From Quadrisphaera granulorum (GTDB taxonomy: Bacteria > Actinomycetota > Actinomycetes > Actinomycetales > Quadrisphaeraceae), in assembly GCF_003149145.1 (NCBI RefSeq), contig NZ_QGDQ01000002.1:124001-188000 (forward strand): a DNA stretch of 64,000 nucleotides, given 5' to 3'. The position numbers were made by a program, and so were the translations under genes. The notes under the pieces were generated by a model. That model worked only from the letters and a program-made list of their open reading frames with translations. It did no database searches and had not been told where the DNA came from. Below, in pieces: positions 41,068 through 49,369 of this stretch (the stretch's first letter is position 1; each line of letters begins with the position of its first letter).

Positions 41068-43554
41068 GTGACCCGCGACCGCTCCACCCGCGGTGCCGAC
41101 CGAGCCCAGGACGAGGCTCCCGGTGCCCGCACGACTCCAGGGACGCACCCGGTGCCTTCTCACCCTCCGGCGCCCAGCCGGCGCTCAGCCCCCGCTGCCC
41201 GCACGGCACCGCCCCGCAACCCCGGGGCGGGCGGCCGGCCGCCGGCGCAGCCCCCTGCGAAGCGGAAGCGCCGGTTCCTCTCCTGGTCGGTGGTACTCAG
41301 CGGCCTGCTGCTGCTGGTGATCATCGTGGTGGGTGTGGGCACCCTCGCGTACGCGACGACGCCCACGCCGTCGCTCAACGCGAACGCGCTCAAGGCGACC
41401 ACCACGGTCTACTACTCCGACGGCACCACGGTGATGGCCGAGCTCAACGACGACGGCATCGACAGGAAGCCGCTCACCGAGGAGCAGATGCCAAAGTCCG
41501 CCAAGGACGCGGCCGTTGCCTCGGAGGACCGCACCTTCTACGAGAACAAGGGCGTCTCTGTCACCGGCATCGCCAGGGCCGTCTGGGGCGTCGTCACCGG
41601 CAACCCCGACCTCGGTGGCGGCTCGACGATCACGCAGCAGTACGTGAAGAACATCACCGGCAACGACCAGCGCGCCTACACGCGCAAGGCCACCGAGGCG
41701 ATCCAGGCGCTCAAGGTCGACCAGCAGTACGAGAAGGACCAGATCCTCACGAGCTACCTCAACACCGTCTACTTCGGGCGCGGCGCGTACGGCATCGCTG
41801 CCGCGACGGAGGCCTATTTCGGGCCGACCGTCGACCCGACCCAGCTCACCCACGAGCAGGCGGCGTTGCTCATCGGCATCCTTCCGGCCCCCTCAGCGTG
41901 GGACCCGGCGAACAGCCCCGAGAACGCGCAGAAGCGGTACTCGTACGTCATGGACGCCATGCAGAAGATGGGCTCCATTTCCGCCGACGAGGTAGCGGCG
42001 AACCCGACGATGCCGGAGGCGGTCAAGCAGGAGAAGCCGAAGTGGTTCCAGGGACCCCGCGGCTACGTGCTCAACGCCATCGTCAAGGAGCTCGCTGCTC
42101 CGGGATACAGCTTCACTGGGCTCGACGGCATCAACCGAACCTTGAAGACCGCTGACGACGTTGCTGCCGCCGGACTCAAGATAGTCTCCACGATCGACGC
42201 CGCCAAACAGCAGGCTGCCGAGGAGACCATGGGTGACACCAAGGTGTTCCCGGCCAAGGGCCGACCGGAAACGCTCCGCGCAGGGCTCATCTCCATCGAC
42301 CCGACCACCGGCGGCGTGGTCGCGATGTATGGCGGCCCCGACTACCTGACCCAACCCTTCGACGCCGTCAATCAGGGCATGGCGCAGGCGGGTTCCACCT
42401 TCAAGCCGATCACGCTGCTCGCGGCCCTGCAGAACGGCACCACCGACGGTCAGAAGGTCGAGCTCTCGGACACCTTCAACGGATCCAGTCCGCAGACTTT
42501 CGGAGACACACCGACCACAAACTTCTCGAATGAGCAGTTCGGGAACATCAACCTCGTCAAGGCCACTGCCGACTCCGTGAACACGGTCTACGTGCACCTC
42601 AACCAGGAGATCGGTCCGCGGACGACGGCCAAGACGGCCGAGCAGCTCGGCATCACCATGGAGGACAACTCGACGAGCGCCCTCGCCAACGTGCTCGGCA
42701 GCTCGGCTGTGCTGCCGATCCAGATGGCGCAGGCCTACGCGGCCCTGGCCAACGGGGGCACTGTGCACCCCGCGCACTACATCCAGCAGGCCACGGTGGG
42801 AGACAGCGACGTCTACGTCGTCAGGACGGATCCCAACAAGGGGGAGAAGCCGTTCAAGGACGACGCCGTCGCCGACACCGTCTACGCCATGCAGGCCGTG
42901 ACCAAGCCTGGGGGCACCGCGGCGAGTATCGGCAGCGCCTTCGGCAAGCGTCCGATCGCCGGCAAGACCGGAACCACCAACAAGAACAGGGCGGCGTGGT
43001 TCAACGGCTTCACCCCGCAGTTGCAGACGGCCGTGGTCCTCTACAACAGCGGTCCGAACGGGGAGGAGCTGTCTATTCCTGGGTGGGGCGGCGTCAGGGA
43101 GGTCACCGGAGCCACATACCCCACGCGGATCTGGACCTCCTACATGCAGAAGGCGCTCAAGGGCACCAAGATCGAGCAGTTCGCGAGGCCGTCCGAGCAG
43201 GTCAGCTCCGAGCCGTCTCCGACGCCCTCGGCGACTCCCACCGACACGGCCAGCGCCTCCCCCAGCGATTCGGTCAGCCCGAGCGACTCCCCCAGCGACG
43301 ACGGCGACGGCCCCGACGGCGGCGACGGCCCGAGCAACGGCCCGAGCCAGAGCGGCCCGGGACAGAACCAGGGCGGCAACCAGGGGGGCGGCCAGGGGCA
43401 GAACCAGGGCGACACGACCGACCAGGCGGCCGGGCCTCCGGGGCTCGCCGACCGGGTGGCCGCGCGCCTCGGCCAGGCCCGTCCCGGACCTGGCGCTACC
43501 GGCGCCCCGGCCGGCGGTCAGGCCGGCGGTCCGGCCGGACGCACCCAGGGCTGA
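41068..43554 (+). CDS. Class A penicillin-binding protein (transglycosylase/transpeptidase)
   Basis: An 828-residue bifunctional wall synthase. The Pro/Arg-rich cytoplasmic tail is followed by one membrane anchor (VVLSGLLLLVIIVVGVGTLAY). The GT51 domain has SEDRTFYENKGVS, GGGSTITQQYVKN and FGRGAYGIAAATEAYFG. The transpeptidase domain has SxxK as AGSTFKPI, SxN as DSVNTVYV and KTG as AGKTGTTN. The tail after residue 710 is low-complexity (SPTPSATPTDTAS, then Gly/Asn/Gln-rich). It polymerises lipid II flipped by MurJ and crosslinks it. GTG start; divergent from the PadR gene. Confidence 0.95.
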   Translation: MTRDRSTRGADRAQDEAPGARTTPGTHPVPSHPPAPSRRSAPAARTAPPRNPGAGGRPPAQPPAKRKRRFLSWSVVLSGLLLLVIIVVGVGTLAYATTPTPSLNANALKATTTVYYSDGTTVMAELNDDGIDRKPLTEEQMPKSAKDAAVASEDRTFYENKGVSVTGIARAVWGVVTGNPDLGGGSTITQQYVKNITGNDQRAYTRKATEAIQALKVDQQYEKDQILTSYLNTVYFGRGAYGIAAATEAYFGPTVDPTQLTHEQAALLIGILPAPSAWDPANSPENAQKRYSYVMDAMQKMGSISADEVAANPTMPEAVKQEKPKWFQGPRGYVLNAIVKELAAPGYSFTGLDGINRTLKTADDVAAAGLKIVSTIDAAKQQAAEETMGDTKVFPAKGRPETLRAGLISIDPTTGGVVAMYGGPDYLTQPFDAVNQGMAQAGSTFKPITLLAALQNGTTDGQKVELSDTFNGSSPQTFGDTPTTNFSNEQFGNINLVKATADSVNTVYVHLNQEIGPRTTAKTAEQLGITMEDNSTSALANVLGSSAVLPIQMAQAYAALANGGTVHPAHYIQQATVGDSDVYVVRTDPNKGEKPFKDDAVADTVYAMQAVTKPGGTAASIGSAFGKRPIAGKTGTTNKNRAAWFNGFTPQLQTAVVLYNSGPNGEELSIPGWGGVREVTGATYPTRIWTSYMQKALKGTKIEQFARPSEQVSSEPSPTPSATPTDTASASPSDSVSPSDSPSDDGDGPDGGDGPSNGPSQSGPGQNQGGNQGGGQGQNQGDTTDQAAGPPGLADRVAARLGQARPGPGATGAPAGGQAGGPAGRTQG

Positions 43555-43569
43555 CCGGAACCAGTCCCG

Positions 43570-45021
43570 GTGGGGGACGATCGCGCGGTGACCGCGCCCA
43601 GCCACAGCGACGCCGTCGTCCGAGCCGCCAGCGAAGTGGTGGGCGGTCCGTGGGGTAACCACGCCGCCGATTCCACAACCGGCAGCCCAGCCTCGGGTCG
43701 CGGGAGCCGGCTCTGGGGCCCGGCCCCGCTGCTGGCGCTCGCGGCCGTTGTGCCGGTGGCCCTGGCCGCCCTGACGCGCGCCCACTGCCGCGAGACCGGA
43801 TGGGCGACGCCGGACCAGTACGTCCACGCCTGCTACTCCGACGTCCCTCTCCTCCTCGGGGGACCGGGCGGCGCCGCGGGGCAACCGCCGACCACAGCGG
43901 TGCTCCTGCGCCTGCTGGACCTGGCGACGACGACGCCGCTCGCCGCGTTCGACCTGTCGGTGCTGCTCGCCGGCCTCTGCCTGTCCGTGGCGGCTGTCCT
44001 GCTCGTGCTCGCACGCACCGGTGTGCGGGGAGCGTCGGGTTGGGAGGCGGCCCTCGTGGCCCTCAGCCCCGTCGTCGTCACCGCCGGGGTGATCTCGGTG
44101 GACCTCGCGGCTGTCGCGTTGCTCGCTGGCGCGCTGCTGGCGCTCAGGCGCGAGCACCCCGCCGTCGCCGGGGCCCTGGTGGGCCTGGCGGCCGGGGTCA
44201 GGCCCGCGGCGGCGCTCGTCGTCGTCGCCCTGTGGCTCGTCGTCCTCATCGGGCGCGGATTGGGGGACCACCCGGGCGCGCGTGCCGGCGCTCGGAGGCA
44301 CGCCGCGGGTCCGGGCGGGCTGGACGCCCTCGGCGCCGCAGCGGCGACCGCTGCCGCTGTCCTTGCCGGTGGACTCGTGACGCTGGCCGCGAGCATCGGC
44401 GTCGGCGAGCAGGAGGGCGGCTCGCGCTGGTGGGACGGCGGCGGGGGTGCCGGCTATGGCGCCCTGTGGCTGCTGCCCGGGTTGCCGGGCAAGCTGCCCG
44501 ACGGGACGGAGCTGCCGTGGAGTGCCCTGCCGGCCGACGCGGTCACCGCCCTCGCGGCGATGGGCCTCGTCGTCGTCCTCCTGCTCGCCGCGGCTGCCGC
44601 AGCGCGGACCGCCGGTGCTGAACCGCTCCGCAGGACCGCCGCGGTCGCGCTGGTGCTCGTCGCCGGTGGGTTGGCGGTCTCCCCCAGCGTGCCCGTGCAG
44701 GCGACGCTCGTGGTGCTGCCGCTGGCCGCCGTCGCCGCGCCTCGCTGGAGCCATCACCTGCCCTGGGCGCTCACCGAGTGCGCCTACGCCACCGGCACCT
44801 GGCTCTACCTCTACGCGCTGAGCTCCTCCGACGGGCGAGGCCTGTCTCCGGGCGCCTACGCCGTGCTGCTCGCCGTGAGGCTTGCAGCGCTGGGGTGGTT
44901 GACGGTGCAGGGCGTGCGCTCGACGGCCCGCTCGGTGTCGGTGGCGCAGGACGACGACGTCGAGGGTGGCGTGCAGCGCATCGACGGCGTCCGGGCAGCC
45001 GCCGCGCAGCCGGTAGACTGA
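43570..45021 (+). CDS. Polytopic membrane protein, GT87/mannosyltransferase-like
   Basis: A 483-residue protein with about 10-12 hydrophobic helices. Recognisable parts are CYSDVPLLLGGPGG, ALVALSPVVVTAGVISVDLAAVAL, LVGLAAGVRPAAALVVVALW and the C-terminal WALTECAYATGTWLYLYALS. The layout and place between the PBP gene and rpsF match actinobacterial GT87-like (DUF2029) proteins, some of which are polyprenyl-phosphate-dependent mannosyltransferases. No catalytic residue can be assigned with confidence. GTG start 15 bases after the PBP gene. Confidence 0.7.
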   Translation: MGDDRAVTAPSHSDAVVRAASEVVGGPWGNHAADSTTGSPASGRGSRLWGPAPLLALAAVVPVALAALTRAHCRETGWATPDQYVHACYSDVPLLLGGPGGAAGQPPTTAVLLRLLDLATTTPLAAFDLSVLLAGLCLSVAAVLLVLARTGVRGASGWEAALVALSPVVVTAGVISVDLAAVALLAGALLALRREHPAVAGALVGLAAGVRPAAALVVVALWLVVLIGRGLGDHPGARAGARRHAAGPGGLDALGAAAATAAAVLAGGLVTLAASIGVGEQEGGSRWWDGGGGAGYGALWLLPGLPGKLPDGTELPWSALPADAVTALAAMGLVVVLLLAAAAAARTAGAEPLRRTAAVALVLVAGGLAVSPSVPVQATLVVLPLAAVAAPRWSHHLPWALTECAYATGTWLYLYALSSSDGRGLSPGAYAVLLAVRLAALGWLTVQGVRSTARSVSVAQDDDVEGGVQRIDGVRAAAAQPVD

Positions 45022-45042
45022 TCTGCTGGCCCGGGTCCCCGG

Positions 45043-45066
45043 GCTACCGCCGCCCTCCGGGGTGGC
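45043..45066 (+). promoter_or_regulatory. Candidate S6:S18-type mRNA leader hairpin
   Basis: GCTACC (45043-45048) pairs with GGTGGC (45061-45066) around GCCGCCCTCCGG, about 55 bases before rpsF. Leaders binding the S6:S18 complex exist before rpsF in many phyla and carry a conserved CCG near such a stem; this match is suggestive only. Confidence 0.3.
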
Positions 45067-45120
45067 ACCTCCTGTCACGGAAAGACCGTGACCGCCGAGT
45101 CCAGAGGAGGTGGGCCGCTC

Positions 45121-45411
45121 ATGCGCGCCTACGAACTGATGGTCATCCTCGACGCCGAGCTCGAGGAGCGCACTGTCGCCCCGTCGCTCGACAGGTTCCT
45201 CAACGTCGTCCGCGCCGACGGTGGCACCGTCGAGAACGTCGACATCTGGGGCCGCCGTCGCCTGGCCTATGACATCGACAAGAAGTCCGAGGGCATCTAC
45301 GCCGTCGTGACCATGAAGACGGTGCCCGCCACCGCCAAGGAGCTTGACCGCCAGCTCAACCTCAACGAGGCCGTGCTGCGCACCAAGCTCATGCGGCTCG
45401 AGAACGCCTGA
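45121..45411 (+). CDS. rpsF: 30S ribosomal protein S6
   Basis: A 96-residue protein beginning [19 protein letters not shown], with [21 protein letters not shown] in variant form ([19 protein letters not shown]) and ending [11 protein letters not shown]. It binds S18 in the small-subunit platform. ATG 45121 was chosen; GGAGG is ten bases upstream. Upstream in-frame GTG 45088 has no family support. First gene of rpsF-ssb-rpsR-rplI. Confidence 0.97.
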   Translation: MRAYELMVILDAELEERTVAPSLDRFLNVVRADGGTVENVDIWGRRRLAYDIDKKSEGIYAVVTMKTVPATAKELDRQLNLNEAVLRTKLMRLENA

Positions 45412-45494
45412 GACCCGCTGTCGGCGCTGGCTGCTAGACCGGCGCCCGACCGCGGACCGCACGCGACACCACACCAGCTGCTGAGGAGCACACC

Positions 45495-46088
45495 ATGGCC
45501 GGCGAGACGACGATCACCGTCATCGGCAACCTCACGGGAGACCCCGAGCTTCGGTTCACCCCGTCTGGGGCCCCCGTGGCCAACTTCACGGTGGCTTCCA
45601 CGCCCCGCCAGTTCGACCGCCAGAGCAACGAGTGGAAGGACGGCGAAACGCTGTTCATGCGCTGCTCCATCTGGCGTGACGCGGCGGAGAACGTCTCCGA
45701 GTCCCTGACCCGCGGCACGCGGGTCATCGTCACCGGCCGCCTGGTCTCGCGCTCGTACGAGACCAAGGAGGGCGAGAAGCGCACCACCATGGAGCTCCAG
45801 GTCGACGAGATCGGCCCGTCGCTCCGCTACGCCAACGCCAAGGTCAACAAGACCCAGCGGTCCGGCGGCGGCGGTGGTGGCGGCTTCGGTGGCGGTGGCC
45901 AGGGCGGGGGCAGCGGCTTCGGCGGCGGCTCCAGCTCCGGTTCCAGCGGTGGCGGCTACGGCGGTTCCTCCGGTGGCGGCCAGCAGTCCAACGACCCGTG
46001 GGCCACCGGCCCGTCGGGTGGTGGCGGCCAGAGCTCCGGCGGCGGCAGCTGGGGCGGCGGCTCGTTCAACGACGACCCGCCGTTCTGA
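45495..46088 (+). CDS. ssb: Single-stranded DNA-binding protein
   Basis: A 197-residue SSB. The OB fold occupies residues 1-110 ([64 protein letters not shown]). A Gly/Ser-rich flexible linker leads to the acidic tip DDPPF, which recruits replication and repair partners. It coats ssDNA at forks and is between rpsF and rpsR as usual. Confidence 0.97.
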   Translation: MAGETTITVIGNLTGDPELRFTPSGAPVANFTVASTPRQFDRQSNEWKDGETLFMRCSIWRDAAENVSESLTRGTRVIVTGRLVSRSYETKEGEKRTTMELQVDEIGPSLRYANAKVNKTQRSGGGGGGGFGGGGQGGGSGFGGGSSSGSSGGGYGGSSGGGQQSNDPWATGPSGGGGQSSGGGSWGGGSFNDDPPF

Positions 46089-46173
46089 CAGACGCCTCAT
46101 CTAGATCCCCAGACCACATCCACCATCCCGGCCCCTGCCAGCGGGGCCGGGCTCCGAGAAAGGGAGCTCCACG

Positions 46174-46410
46174 ATGGCCAAGCCCGCTGTGCGCAAGCCC
46201 AAGAAGAAGGTCAACCCGCTCAAGGCGGCGAAGATCACCACGGTCGACTACAAGGACACCGCGCTGCTGCGGAAGTTCATCTCCGACCGCGGCAAGATCC
46301 GCGCCCGCCGCGTGACCGGTGTGTCCGTCCAGGAGCAGCGCCAGATCGCCACCGCCGTGAAGAACGCGCGCGAGATGGCCCTGCTGCCCTACACCAGCTC
46401 GCCGCGCTGA
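46174..46410 (+). CDS. rpsR: 30S ribosomal protein S18 (zinc-free form)
   Basis: A 78-residue basic protein with [50 protein letters not shown]. The CxxC zinc ligands found in many S18 proteins are absent; the N-terminus is [13 protein letters not shown]. Such C-minus forms are the zinc-independent type. GGAG lies upstream of the ATG. Confidence 0.97.
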   Translation: MAKPAVRKPKKKVNPLKAAKITTVDYKDTALLRKFISDRGKIRARRVTGVSVQEQRQIATAVKNAREMALLPYTSSPR

Positions 46411-46435
46411 TCCGGCTGACAGAGGAGATCGAGAG

Positions 46436-46885
46436 ATGAAGCTCATCCTCACGCAGGAGGTCACCGGACTCGGTGCCCCCGGCGACGTCGTCGACGTCAA
46501 GGACGGCTACGCCCGTAACTACCTCGTGCCCCGCGGCCTGGCCACCGGCTGGACCAAGGGCGGCGAGAAGCAGGTCGCGTCGATCCGCGCGGCCCGCGCC
46601 AGCCGCGAGCTGGCCTCCCTCGACGAGGCCAAGGTCGTCAAGCAGCGCCTGGAGTCCAACCCGGTGAAGCTGCAGGTCCGCACCGGTACCGGTGGGCGCC
46701 TGTTCGGCTCCGTGACGCCGTCGCTGGTCGCCAGCGCCGTCAAGGACGCCACCGGCACGTCGATCGACCACCGCAAGGTCGAGATCGGCAACGCCATCCG
46801 CTCCACCGGCGAGTACACCGTGCAGGTCCGTCTGCACCCCGAGGTGTCCGCCTCGATCGACGTGCAGGTCGTCCCGGAGGCCTGA
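46436..46885 (+). CDS. rplI: 50S ribosomal protein L9
   Basis: A 149-residue L9. The N-terminal domain is [34 protein letters not shown] in family form (shown here in part: [20 protein letters not shown]). The long connecting helix and the C-terminal domain ([34 protein letters not shown]) follow. Last gene of the ribosomal string; a terminator follows. Confidence 0.97.
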   Translation: MKLILTQEVTGLGAPGDVVDVKDGYARNYLVPRGLATGWTKGGEKQVASIRAARASRELASLDEAKVVKQRLESNPVKLQVRTGTGGRLFGSVTPSLVASAVKDATGTSIDHRKVEIGNAIRSTGEYTVQVRLHPEVSASIDVQVVPEA

Positions 46886-46915
46886 GCCCCCGGCAGCCGC
46901 TGCTGCACTCCACGG

Positions 46916-46945
46916 ACGCCCGTCCCGCTCACGCGGGGCGGGCGT
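46916..46945 (+). terminator. Terminator after rplI
   Basis: ACGCCCGTCCCGC (46916-46928) pairs with GCGGGGCGGGCGT (46933-46945) with one G-U pair and a 4-nt loop, 30 bases after the rplI stop. Confidence 0.85.
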
Positions 46946-47039
46946 TCGTGCGTTCCCCGCGGATTGCTTTCGTGATCATGGGGCGTTCGCCACCACCGTC
47001 TACGGCGACGCCCCTTACCTCGACCACGGACGTGAGCGT

Positions 47040-47370
47040 CACGTTCCGCCCGGGGAGCCGGGGCGAACGGCCCCGCGGCGCGCAGTTCTTGGCGATCGAT
47101 CGGCTCCCCGTGCGGGAAATCCCGATCGATCGCCAAGATCTGCAACCCATTGCCGCGATAACCGCCCAGGTCACGGGCTGTTGTGACGCGCAGGTCCTTG
47201 AACGACTCTGGCCGGGGGCCGTCTCGGGTACCGAAAGTGACCGCCCGACTCCGTTCGGTCTACGGAGGCGGTCAATTTCGAGTGATCGTCACTGAGGGGG
47301 TGGGGCGACGACTCCTGCGGTTGGGGTGAGGCATTTTCGAGTGATCGATCGCCGATCGCGGCGCTGCGGT
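47040..47370. repeat. Nested inverted and direct repeats in the rplI-dnaB intergenic region
   Basis: A perfect 17-bp inverted repeat (TCTTGGCGATCGATCGG, 47087-47103; complement 47122-47138; 18-nt spacer) is followed by a second one, CGAAAGTGACCGCC (47232-47245) and GGCGGTCAATTTCG (47267-47280), with one mismatch. TTTCGAGTGATCG occurs twice as a direct repeat (about 47276-47287 and 47335-47347), the second running into another GATCGATCG. No coding region is convincing here. The unit resembles a family of intergenic palindromic elements, but its spread cannot be judged from one window. Confidence 0.6.
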
Positions 47371-47420
47371 GACTGACTGGCGGCGGTGGGTTTCGTCGTC
47401 GTCATGACCTACAGCAACGC

Positions 47421-47683
47421 TGTGGACAGGGACGTCAGCGCTGCGTCACCACCGGCGCGTCTCGCGCGACACGCCGATGATGCGACACGCCGCAACCTGG
47501 AGTTCACCCTGTGGACGATTCTCCGTCCACATCCGGTGGACAACCATCGGCGCAGCTCACGCGCCGTCCGCCCATGATCAACAGACAGTTATCCACAGTT
47601 GTGCACAGGTCTATCCACAACTTGTGGATAACTGTGGATGCCTGCGCCGCAGGTGGCAGCGCTGCCCATGCGCGTTGTCCACA
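47421..47683. promoter_or_regulatory. Second DnaA-box cluster, upstream of dnaB
   Basis: About ten DnaA-box-like 9-mers lie within 263 bp. Three are perfect: TTATCCACA at 47589-47597, TGTGGATAA at 47623-47631 and TTGTCCACA at 47675-47683. Close matches are at 47421 (TGTGGACAG), 47510 (TGTGGACGA), 47523 (CCGTCCACA), 47535 (GGTGGACAA), 47599 (TTGTGCACA), 47611 (CTATCCACA) and 47633 (TGTGGATGC). The stretch 47580-47640 is AT-richer than its surroundings. It is non-coding and ends about 240 bp before dnaB; the gap 47684-47925 shows nothing else but a GGAGG site. Confidence 0.85.
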
Positions 47684-47925
47684 GGGTCGCCGCGCCGAGG
47701 GGCGCGCAGAGCCTCCGGGGAGCCTTCCGGGCGCCTACCGTCGTCCTGCCACCGAGTCCGCGGCAGCAGGCGGCGAGCCCTCCGGCCCGTCACCCCGCTC
47801 CGCCGCCGGCCACGGACTGTCGGTGGTGGGTGAGTAGATGTGCCAGCAGGGCTCGGGGCGGTATCGCGACCTCGAGACGACGGGTGAGCGGGAGACCGCT
47901 CGGAGAGGGCGGAGGGCGAACACGG

Positions 47926-49296
47926 ATGTCGCTTGCTGACCTGGAGCCGTACGAGTCCTCAGGGCCGTCGGAGGAACTGGGGCGTACACCCCCGCAGGAC
48001 GTAGCCGCCGAGATGAGCGTGCTGGGCGGCATGATGCTCAGCAAGGACGCCATCGCCGACGTCGTCGAGCAGATCCGCGGCACGGACTTCTACCGTCCCG
48101 CGCACGAGCTCATCTACGACGCGATCATGGACCTGTACGGTCGCGGTGAGCCGGCCGACGCCATCACCGTCGCCGCGACCCTCACCCGTAAGGGCGAGAT
48201 CGGGCGCGTTGGTGGCCCCGGCTATCTGCACACCCTGATCTCCTCGGTGCCGACGGCGGCGAATGCCGGCTACTACGCCCGCATCGTGCGCGAGCGGGCC
48301 GTCCTGCGGCGCCTCGTGAACGCCGGCACGCGCATCGTGCAGCTCGGCTACGCCGCGGAAGGCGGCGACGTCGACGCGCTCGTCAACACCGCCCAGGCGG
48401 AGGTCTACGCGGTCACCGACCAGCGCCAGACCGAGGACTACGTGGCGCTCGGATCCACCATCGAAGCGACGATCGACGAGATCGAAGCGTCCAGCCATCG
48501 CGGTGACGGGATGATCGGCGTCCCCACGGGATTCGCCGATCTCGACGCGCTCACCAATGGTCTGCATGGCGGCCAGATGATTGTTATTGCCGCAAGGCCA
48601 GCAATAGGTAAATCTACAATTGGCCTAGATATTCTCAGGTCGGCGGCGATCAAGCACAACATGCCAGCCGTGGTCTTCTCCCTGGAAATGGGAAAGACCG
48701 AGATCACCATGCGTCTGCTGTCCGCTGAGGCGAAGGTCCCCCTGCAGAACATGCGCAAGGGCACTATGCGCGAGGAGGACTGGACCCGCTTGGCCCGCAC
48801 CATGGGTGCGGTCAGCGAGGCGCCGCTGTTCATCGATGACAGCCCCAACATGACGCTCATGGAGATCCGAGCGAAATGCCGGCGGCTCAAACAGCAGCAC
48901 GGGCTCAAGCTCGTCGTCATCGACTATCTGCAGCTCATGACGTCGGGCAAGAAGGTCGAGAGTCGCCAGCAGGAGGTCTCGGAGTTCTCCCGTGCGCTGA
49001 AGCTGCTCGCCAAGGAGCTCGAGGTGCCCGTCATCGCCATCTCGCAGCTGAATCGTGGCCCGGAGCAGCGCACGGACAAGCGCCCCGCGATGAGTGACCT
49101 GCGTGAGTCGGGCTCCATCGAGCAGGACGCCGACATGGTGATCCTGCTGCACCGTGAGGACGCGTACGAGAAGGAAAGCCCTCGCGCGGGCGAGGCTGAC
49201 CTCATCGTGGCCAAGCATCGCAACGGCCCGACGGACACGATCGTCGTCGCCTTTCAGGGGCACTACTCGCGCTTCGTGGACATGGCTACCGGCTGA
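47926..49296 (+). CDS. dnaB: Replicative DNA helicase DnaB
   Basis: A 456-residue hexameric 5'-3' helicase driving forks. The N-terminal domain is PPQDVAAEMSVLGGMMLSKDAI, with ADAITVAATLTRKGEI. The RecA-like motor begins at IGVPTGFADLDALTNGLHGG. Walker A is ARPAIGKST, motif 1a VVFSLEMGKTEITMRLL, Walker B KLVVIDYLQLM, then SRALKLLAKELEVPVIAISQLNR, and DLRESGSIEQDADMVILLHR. No intein is present. ATG 47926 has GGAGG ten bases upstream. Residues about 216-238 (48571-48640) are encoded by AT-rich rare codons (about 44% GC), unlike the rest of the gene. DnaA boxes lie upstream. Confidence 0.97.
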   Translation: MSLADLEPYESSGPSEELGRTPPQDVAAEMSVLGGMMLSKDAIADVVEQIRGTDFYRPAHELIYDAIMDLYGRGEPADAITVAATLTRKGEIGRVGGPGYLHTLISSVPTAANAGYYARIVRERAVLRRLVNAGTRIVQLGYAAEGGDVDALVNTAQAEVYAVTDQRQTEDYVALGSTIEATIDEIEASSHRGDGMIGVPTGFADLDALTNGLHGGQMIVIAARPAIGKSTIGLDILRSAAIKHNMPAVVFSLEMGKTEITMRLLSAEAKVPLQNMRKGTMREEDWTRLARTMGAVSEAPLFIDDSPNMTLMEIRAKCRRLKQQHGLKLVVIDYLQLMTSGKKVESRQQEVSEFSRALKLLAKELEVPVIAISQLNRGPEQRTDKRPAMSDLRESGSIEQDADMVILLHREDAYEKESPRAGEADLIVAKHRNGPTDTIVVAFQGHYSRFVDMATG

Positions 49297-49309
49297 CGCC
49301 CCTTGTGGT

Positions 49310-49347
49310 GTGTACGTCGTACACGGCAAGCTGTGTACGACGTACAC
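49310..49347. promoter_or_regulatory. Twin palindromic operators upstream of the DUF4386 gene
   Basis: GTGTACGTCGTACAC (49310-49324) and GTGTACGACGTACAC (49333-49347) are each 15-bp palindromes around one central base, and each is the complement of the other. Their centres are 23 bp apart. They sit 23-60 bases before the DUF4386 ATG. This is a classic TetR-type operator, and a TetR gene lies convergently at the other end of the DUF4386 gene. Confidence 0.8.
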
Positions 49348-49369
49348 ACCGCTGCTCGAGGAGACGTCC

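Noticed and set aside
43140-43560. Mobile or phage signal in the low-complexity PBP tail
   Set aside because: The repeats (SPSDS, Gly/Gln/Asn) are ordinary for extracellular tails of actinobacterial PBPs.
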